From Kalmanozyma brasiliensis GHG001 (lineage: Eukaryota > Basidiomycota > Ustilaginomycetes > Ustilaginales), in NCBI RefSeq assembly GCF_000497045.1, contig NW_015961959.1, positions 558,001-622,000 of the forward strand: DNA of 64,000 nt. Reading direction: 5' to 3'. The position numbers were made by a program, and so were the translations under genes. A model generated the notes under the pieces. The model worked only from the letters and a program-made list of their open reading frames with translations. It had not been told where the DNA came from and did not search any database. Shown here in pieces: positions 58,188 to 64,000 of the stretch. Numbering within the stretch: position 1 is the first letter of the stretch; each line of letters opens with the position of its first letter.

Positions 58188-61118
58188 ATGTCAGAGGCGT
58201 CGAGCTCGGGCTCCTCGGAGCAGCAGGCCATCCAGGCGGTCATGCAGGCCCTCAACACCCTCTACACTGACCCAAACAACCAGGCCAAAGCATCTGCCAA
58301 CACTTGGCTTCAGAACTTTCAGCAGACCTCCGAGGCATGGCAGACGGCCAACTCGTTGCTACTCGCATCCGAACTGCCCATCGAGCCTCGTCTGTTCGCT
58401 GCCCAGACGTTCCGCACCAAGATTATCTTCGACCTGGACCAAGTTCCAGCGCCTCAAAGGATAGCGCTCCGCGACACGCTCCTCACAGCACTATCGGCCT
58501 ATGCAACAGGTCCGCGCGTGATCCAGACACAGCTCAGTCTAGCTCTTGCTGGTCTTGCTCTCCAGCTCGACGAGTCGCAATGGCCGACGGTCGTCCCGGG
58601 CATGATCGAAAGATTCGGCGCTAGTCCAGAGACGGTTCCGGTCTTGCTTGAGTTCCTCACTGTGCTGCCAGAGGAAGTCATCACCAATCACCGCATCCCT
58701 ATCGACAACGACTTCTACAACACTCGATGTCATTTCCTGCTCTCAGCGGCAGCGCCCGAGATTCTCAAGCTACTCTCGATGTATGTTCAGGCGACAGGCT
58801 TGACATCGCAGATCCAGACGGGGATCTTCCAATGCTTGCGGTCCTGGCTCAAGAGTGGGGAGGTGTCAGCTGGACAGATGGCCGACACGCCACTCTTCGA
58901 GTTGTCGTTCGACGCGCTCGCCTCGGACGAGCTCTTCGATGTGGCGACGGATGTCGTCTGCGATCTCATTAATGAGACGCAGGAGGTCGAGGAGAACATG
59001 CAAGTCGTCCAGCGCGTTCTTGCTCGCCTGCAACCTCTGCGGCAGGAGATCTCCGCAGCCGGCGAGGACGAAGACAAGGTGCGCGGCCTCTGTCGCATCT
59101 TCGTACAAGCGGGCGAGGCATATCATCGCATCATCTTGCGCCACCAGGACGAGCTCTTTCCGGTCGTCGAGGCCATCGCGGAATGCACCGCCTACCACGA
59201 TCTCGACATTGTGCAGATCACCTTTCGCTTCTGGTATCTGCTCTCTGGACCGCTGGGGTATGCGTATGGCGAACCGCAGGCAGAAAGATTCTATCCGGTC
59301 TACGAGAGGCTGCTCGAGGTCATCATTCGCCATCTCCGCTTCCCTGACGACCCAGATGCGCTTACGGGCCAGGAGCGCGACGACTTCCGATCCTTCCGCC
59401 ACTTTATGGGCGACACCCTCAAGGACTGCTGTCACGTCCTCGGCTCGCGGCAGTGTCTGTCCAAGTCACTGCGTCTCATTCAAACGACCCTTTCGCAGTC
59501 AACACCGGAAACGCTCAAGTGGCAAGACGTAGAAGCACCACTGTTTAGCATGCGTGCTATGGGCGCCAAGGCAGACCCGCGCGATGACGAAGTGCTGCCT
59601 CACATCATCAATATCATCCCCACGCTTCCGGATCATCCCAAGATCAAGTACGCCGGGCTCCTCGTTCTCTCGAGATACACCGAATGGATCGAGATGCACC
59701 CCGAGCAGATCCCTGCGCAGCTCTCCTACATCAGCGCAGGTCTCGAACATGCTGGAAGCGACGTGACAGCCGCCGCAGCGCAAGCCATGAACTTCCTGTG
59801 TCAGGACTGCCACCGTCACCTCGTTCCATATCTTCCGCAGCTCTACGACTTTTTCCGCTCCGTCAACGACAAGCTCGGCGCTGACGACCTTGTGTCCATC
59901 TCGGAAGGAATTGCGTACGTGATCGCCGGCATGCAGCCCACCGAGGCACCGCAGGCGCTCATGCAGTTCTCTCAGCCTCTGCTCGAGTCGCTCAGTCAAG
60001 TTCTGAGCATCCCAAACCCGAACAAGGATCAATTGCGCCGGGCAGCCGACCGAATGGAGCAGCTGGAAAAGATGCTTGCCGTCTTTGGCTCTTCCTTCTC
60101 GCATCACCTTGCGGAACAATGCTCGAAGACGTGCGAGGAAGCGTACTCGGTGGTCGATCGCGTGCTGGCATCGCACGGCAACGTCTTCTTCATCTCGGAG
60201 CGAGCATGCGCATTGCTCCGACGTGGGCTCTCTTTCTTCGGCCCGCGAGCGGCGCCGAGTCTGATCGCGGTCCTGGAACGACTGGCATCATGCTTCGAGC
60301 AGACGGGCAACCCAGGCTACGTGTGGATCGTTGGCAAGTGCATCGATCAGTTTGGACGGGATGGCAACATGGCCACCAGCGCGGCACTCCGAGGAGCCTT
60401 CGAACGGATCACCAGCAAGGTGGTGCAGCAGATGGAGAACACGATGCCCGCCGAGATGGGCGACGTGCTGGACGACTACATCCACACGTGTCTGACGGTG
60501 CTCAACAATGTTCCTTCGATGCTGTTGCTGTCGCCGCAATTTGCGCAGGTGTTCCGCGCGATACTCGCTGCCTTGACGCTTCTCAAAACCGAGATCGTGG
60601 GAACAGCGTTGGATCTTGTGCTGGGCATCGTGGGGCATGACTCGTTGATGATGCCCGTGACGGCGTCTCAACCCGGAACGCCCCTGGCTGCCCCAAGCGC
60701 CCTCAATGCAGACGGCACCCCTTCGATGGATGACATGGGCAGCTATGCCGCCGCCATCCGACACGCGATAGGCCAGCAGGGCTTCCAGCTCGCCTCCGTC
60801 TTGCTTAACGGCTTGGCGACGCAGTTCAGCCCTGAGGTGATGCCGGTCGCCATCACGACACTCAAGGTGCTCTCTTCCGGATTTGCCGGCGAGATGGCGG
60901 CTTGGGTGCCAGGAATCGTGGAGCAGCTGCCCACAAGCTACGTGCCAGACAAGGACAAGATCGCTTTCACCAACCGCTACCTTGCCGCCATCAACGGTGG
61001 CAAGCGCATGGACGAGATCAAGCAAGCTCTCAATGGTCTCTACTCTGCGTCGCGGCAGGCAAGGGAGAGGAATCGGGTGGATCGAGACGGTGGCCCAGGC
61101 GCAATGCTGGATCGTTAG
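58188..61118 (+). CDS. mtr10: Importin-beta family nuclear transport receptor, Mtr10/Transportin-3
   Basis: A single exon of 976 residues, almost entirely amphipathic helices in HEAT-type pairs, the normal length of the family. The N-terminus has the importin-beta-type pattern (AIQAVMQALNTLYTDPNNQA, then KASANTWLQNFQQTSEAW and LFAAQTFRTKI), the Ran-binding region. Mtr10/TNPO3 imports SR-like RNA-binding proteins (yeast Npl3) into the nucleus and participates in tRNA traffic. The central part contains the conserved CSKTCEEAYSVVDRVL and TGNPGYVWIVGKCIDQFG. A roughly 15-residue Pro/Ala/Thr insertion occurs near residue 825. The C-terminus (RQARERNRVDRDGGPGAMLDR) is consistent with the family. 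The start is clear, with AATC before the ATG giving A at -3. Confidence 0.9.
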   Translation: MSEASSSGSSEQQAIQAVMQALNTLYTDPNNQAKASANTWLQNFQQTSEAWQTANSLLLASELPIEPRLFAAQTFRTKIIFDLDQVPAPQRIALRDTLLTALSAYATGPRVIQTQLSLALAGLALQLDESQWPTVVPGMIERFGASPETVPVLLEFLTVLPEEVITNHRIPIDNDFYNTRCHFLLSAAAPEILKLLSMYVQATGLTSQIQTGIFQCLRSWLKSGEVSAGQMADTPLFELSFDALASDELFDVATDVVCDLINETQEVEENMQVVQRVLARLQPLRQEISAAGEDEDKVRGLCRIFVQAGEAYHRIILRHQDELFPVVEAIAECTAYHDLDIVQITFRFWYLLSGPLGYAYGEPQAERFYPVYERLLEVIIRHLRFPDDPDALTGQERDDFRSFRHFMGDTLKDCCHVLGSRQCLSKSLRLIQTTLSQSTPETLKWQDVEAPLFSMRAMGAKADPRDDEVLPHIINIIPTLPDHPKIKYAGLLVLSRYTEWIEMHPEQIPAQLSYISAGLEHAGSDVTAAAAQAMNFLCQDCHRHLVPYLPQLYDFFRSVNDKLGADDLVSISEGIAYVIAGMQPTEAPQALMQFSQPLLESLSQVLSIPNPNKDQLRRAADRMEQLEKMLAVFGSSFSHHLAEQCSKTCEEAYSVVDRVLASHGNVFFISERACALLRRGLSFFGPRAAPSLIAVLERLASCFEQTGNPGYVWIVGKCIDQFGRDGNMATSAALRGAFERITSKVVQQMENTMPAEMGDVLDDYIHTCLTVLNNVPSMLLLSPQFAQVFRAILAALTLLKTEIVGTALDLVLGIVGHDSLMMPVTASQPGTPLAAPSALNADGTPSMDDMGSYAAAIRHAIGQQGFQLASVLLNGLATQFSPEVMPVAITTLKVLSSGFAGEMAAWVPGIVEQLPTSYVPDKDKIAFTNRYLAAINGGKRMDEIKQALNGLYSASRQARERNRVDRDGGPGAMLDR

Positions 61119-61953
61119 GAGATGTAAACATGCAGCTTACAACAATATCATCTCAAAGACGATGTCAGCCTCCTTCACGATTGATGATGATGAGCTTGCT
61201 GACAATTTCAGCTCCGCGGTGAATCCGGCGATTGCGCGCGTTTTGAGTGGGCTCTGAAGGCCAAGCCAGAAAGTCATGCGGCATGAGAGAGAGATGCGCG
61301 CTCGGGCCGGTCAGCTCGATTTCCTCCACACACCCAAATCATGGCGCAGCTCACTCCTCTCTGTGGCTCACATTCCATCTGATCCGTTGCGTGTGATAAT
61401 GACTACGGCCACGAAGGGCGATGCTGCAGGAGGGAGCAACACTAGCATGCAGCAGACCCTTCGTGTCAGTGAGTGAGGTACTGTACATACAGTAGAGCGA
61501 ACTATTTTTGGTCTGGCTCGAACAGAAAAGGCGAGCTGCAAGGCTATGCTCAAAAATGCCCAATTACGCATGACCCTGACCGTCTTTGGTCCTTCCCGGC
61601 CCGGATGGTCATCTCCATCACCTTCCCCACACTCACTTGGACATTCGTCACTGTGACGAACCTTAAGCGTGATCCACCAGCATCCTCTGCGAGCGCATCA
61701 CCGTCACCTATTTTGTTCATCCTCCGGAAGCATCTCAGCAGCCACCCATCATCCTTGCCCGTCACGACTTGGTGGCGTCTCTGCAGGAGCGTCTCAGAAA
61801 CCCCAAGCAAGCAAGTCTCTCGAGCATTGCGAGTACTTCGCAATCAGTCTTGACTCGGATCTTCCCTATCTTCCCTCTGAAAAGCTGCCCTCGATCCTCT
61901 CACATTCGACCACCGCCCCCTTTTCGCCGGCATCCGGCGTCTGACTGGCCGCC
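61119..61953. other. Intergenic region, mtr10 to ysc84
   Basis: 835 bp. Short frames occur on both strands, and the last 100 bp are C-rich and ATG-free, as in a leader. No RNA gene was seen. Confidence 0.5.
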
Positions 61954-63879
61954 ATGGGCAACCCCATCCCCGTCAACCTCGAGCAGGAATGCCGCAAAGC
62001 CACCAAGATCCTCAACGAATTCGTCGACCCGGTCAACGGCCTCGACAAGATCGTCCCCATCAGCGTCCTCTCCAAAGCCAAAGGTTTTGCCATCTTCACC
62101 GTCTTTCGCATCGGCTTCCTCCTCTCCGCCCGCGCCGGCTCTGGCGTCGTAGTGGCCAAAGCTGACGATGGTCGGTGGTCCGCCCCTGCTGCGATTGGCA
62201 TCGGCGGTCTCGGTGGCGGCTTCAATGCCGGTGCTGAAGTGACTGATTTCCTCATTGTTCTCAACTCGAAATCGGCCGTTCGATCGTTTATGGCCACGGG
62301 CTCGCTGCAGCTTGGTGGCAACATGTCGGTCGCCGTCGGCCCGCTGGGCAGGTCTGCAGAGGCAAGTGGGAGCGTCAACACTAAGGGTCGGGTCGCTGCG
62401 ATGTTCTCGTACTCCAAGTCGAAAGGTCTGTACGGAGGCATCTCGGTGGAGGGCACAGTGCTGGTCAACCGCGAGGACGCCAACGTCAAAGCGTACGGTC
62501 AGTATGCCAAAAACCCCAAGCAGATCCTCTCTGGTGCCGTCGATCGACCGCCCTGGGCCTCCGGGCTCGTTCAGACCATCGAACGCTTCACACTCGCCAA
62601 CACGCCCAGCAAGGACCTCGACGGCGAGTACTTCAACTACGACGACACGAGCAGCTTTCACGGCCGCGGATACGGCGGGAGTGGCGGAGGCCGAGGCGAG
62701 GAGAGCTACGATACGGTGGACAGTCGCGATCTCGAGAAGCTTTCGCGGCCTGGTGGGCAACGTCGATCATCACGCAGCAGCCAGCTGGAGGACCTCCCTG
62801 ATCGCTTTGACGACATTGGCCTCCGAGACCGGGACCGCGATCGCGATTCGTTCGAGGACCGAGACCGCCGTCGCAAGGACGACGACTATGACAACCGCTC
62901 CCACGGCACCTACGGCTTTGGCACATCAGCCGGGATCAGCAACACGCCTCCTCGTGCCAGCTCGGCTGCCTCGCAACGCATGTCGGCCATCCGCACGCGC
63001 TCCGGTAGCATCGCCTCCAACCTCAGCTTTGGCAGCAAGAAGAAGCTCGATCGTTCCGGCCCCACGCCGCCGCCGGACTGGGATGCGATCCCAGGTCAAA
63101 GTAATGGTGGCGCGTGGGGCAAGTCGAATAACATGGACATGATGGACTCGCTCGACCGCGAGCTCCAGGGTGGCAGCCCGTCGGCGACGCGCAAGTCCAG
63201 CTACGGCCCCTCAGGCAGCGGCCACAACGGCGATGATCGGGCCCGGAGTGGAAGCCTGAGCAACACACGGGGAAGCTCCAACACCCCCGCTGGCTGGTCC
63301 CAGTTCAGTTCGGATGCTCACGATGACCTCTTTGGTGACAAGACTCAACAGACCAGGGATCCGTTCGAGGACCTCGCGTCCACGAGCCCCTATGGGAGCG
63401 GCAGCAGCAACGGTCACTCTCGCACCAAGTCCGCGTACGATGGTGCCGCCCCGCCTCCATCCAAGACCGGATCCAGGTTCGGCCGCTTCCGCACCCCTAG
63501 CCCGGGTAGCAGCGCCTTTGGAAGGAAGAAGACTCCAACCATTCCGGAGGACGACACGAACGGCTACGGCGATCGGCAGAACGTCTCGCTTATCAGCCCG
63601 TCGGCGCTGGATGAGTACCGGAACGGCGATAGTAGGGTTAGGAAGGACAGCTTTTCGCTGGCGAGCGAGAATGCCAGCGTGCCCGTGATCGAGCGGGTCA
63701 TTGCGCTGTACGACTTCGAGGCGCAGGAGGAGGGCGATTTGGGCTTCCAGAAGGGCCAGGTGATTGCCGTGACGAAGAAGACCGATAGCACGGACGATTG
63801 GTGGCAGGGGCGGGTCGAGGCCGGAGTCAGCTCCAGCAAGACAGGAATCTTTCCAAGAAATTACACGGCCCCTCTCTGA
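61954..63879 (+). CDS. Ysc84/Lsb3-type SYLF-SH3 actin and endocytosis protein
   Basis: A single exon of 641 residues. The SYLF (DUF500) domain covers residues 1 to about 215, with family marks MGNPIPVNLEQECRKATKIL, KAKGFAIFTVFRIGFLLSAR, GSGVVVAKADDG.WSAPAAIG and FSYSKSKGLYGGISVEGTVL. SYLF binds phosphoinositides and bundles actin. A long Ser/Gly/Arg/Asp-rich region (215-575) is disordered, with an R/D repeat (RDRDRDRDSF near 290). The SH3 domain (about 579-640) has ALYDFEAQEEGDLGF, DDWWQGRV and FPRNY: the ALYDF, WW and P-x-NY marks are complete. Yeast Ysc84/Lsb3 bind Las17/WASP at endocytic patches; the same role is likely here. Its location near Vps4 and the Vps3-like gene is a neighbourhood observation only. 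Confidence 0.9.
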   Translation: MGNPIPVNLEQECRKATKILNEFVDPVNGLDKIVPISVLSKAKGFAIFTVFRIGFLLSARAGSGVVVAKADDGRWSAPAAIGIGGLGGGFNAGAEVTDFLIVLNSKSAVRSFMATGSLQLGGNMSVAVGPLGRSAEASGSVNTKGRVAAMFSYSKSKGLYGGISVEGTVLVNREDANVKAYGQYAKNPKQILSGAVDRPPWASGLVQTIERFTLANTPSKDLDGEYFNYDDTSSFHGRGYGGSGGGRGEESYDTVDSRDLEKLSRPGGQRRSSRSSQLEDLPDRFDDIGLRDRDRDRDSFEDRDRRRKDDDYDNRSHGTYGFGTSAGISNTPPRASSAASQRMSAIRTRSGSIASNLSFGSKKKLDRSGPTPPPDWDAIPGQSNGGAWGKSNNMDMMDSLDRELQGGSPSATRKSSYGPSGSGHNGDDRARSGSLSNTRGSSNTPAGWSQFSSDAHDDLFGDKTQQTRDPFEDLASTSPYGSGSSNGHSRTKSAYDGAAPPPSKTGSRFGRFRTPSPGSSAFGRKKTPTIPEDDTNGYGDRQNVSLISPSALDEYRNGDSRVRKDSFSLASENASVPVIERVIALYDFEAQEEGDLGFQKGQVIAVTKKTDSTDDWWQGRVEAGVSSSKTGIFPRNYTAPL

Positions 63880-64000
63880 TAGCGTTGCGCCCACACGACG
63901 ACGGCGAGGTCATGACGATGATTGCGGTTGAAGGGGGACGTTGGGGGGACGCTGGGAGGTGATGGCCTGGGCTTGTATGTACCAGCCGCAGTCTTTCGGT
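63880..64000. other. Window edge after ysc84
   Basis: 121 bp of 3' flank up to the end of the window. No start of another gene is visible. Confidence 0.4.

Noticed and set aside
1..64000. tRNA genes, rRNA, CRISPR array or mobile element
   Set aside because: Scanning the gaps by eye gave no convincing B-box (GGTTCGA-type with matching arms), no repeat-spacer pattern, and no transposase or integrase motif.

Overview
This 64 kb window is nuclear DNA from a basidiomycete fungus, most likely a smut of the order Ustilaginales (Ustilago, Sporisorium or Moesziomyces/Pseudozyma type). The reasons are moderately GC-rich sequence, large mostly intronless reading frames, short introns (about 70-255 nt) with GTAAGT-like donors, a StuA-type APSES regulator that resembles Ust1, and a lipase of the CalA family known from Moesziomyces antarcticus. 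The species call is inference. I can support 20 protein-coding genes. I found no rRNA, tRNA, CRISPR array or intact transposon.

Layout. 0-4.5 kb: an Mtc1-like gene (+), a three-exon 56-residue SH3/Tudor-barrel-like protein (-) and a CalA-type lipase without a recognisable signal peptide (+). 4.5-7.8 kb: gene-poor, ending in a TATA promoter for an MFS sugar transporter (+). 9.8-15.3 kb: a giant disordered Gln/Pro/Ser-rich protein (-). 16-22.7 kb: a PCI-domain protein (+), a Bud21/Utp16-like nucleolar protein (-) and an Rxt2-like histone deacetylase complex subunit (+). 22.7-27.5 kb: a 4.9 kb gene-free stretch upstream of the APSES regulator (+); its last 971 nt contain no ATG at all on the coding strand. 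30-35.8 kb: a Bck1-type MAPKKK (-). 37-42.3 kb: a paxillin-like LIM protein (-) and a Met22/Hal2 nucleotidase with two candidate starts (-). 44.5-49.2 kb: a C2H2 factor, a Dic1-type mitochondrial carrier and a tiny Tom6-like protein (all +). 49.8-55.6 kb: a SigF/NTF2-like membrane protein (-) and a Vps3/Vps39-type tether (-). 56.4-63.9 kb: Vps4, Mtr10 and a Ysc84/Lsb-type SYLF-SH3 protein (all +).

How the genes fit together. These are core eukaryotic housekeeping and morphogenesis genes, not a secondary-metabolite or effector cluster. Three loose themes stand out: cell shape and wall signalling (APSES factor, Bck1, LIM protein), endosome and endocytosis (Vps3-like, Vps4, Ysc84), and mitochondria (Dic1-like, Tom6-like, possibly the long Met22 form). 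I found no clear new multigene system. The strongest non-obvious signals are the ATG-free leader of the APSES gene, the two-start N-terminus of the Met22 homologue, two very small spliced genes, and the missing signal peptide of the lipase. Splice junctions were derived by hand from GT/AG sites and reading-frame continuity and have not been tested against transcripts.
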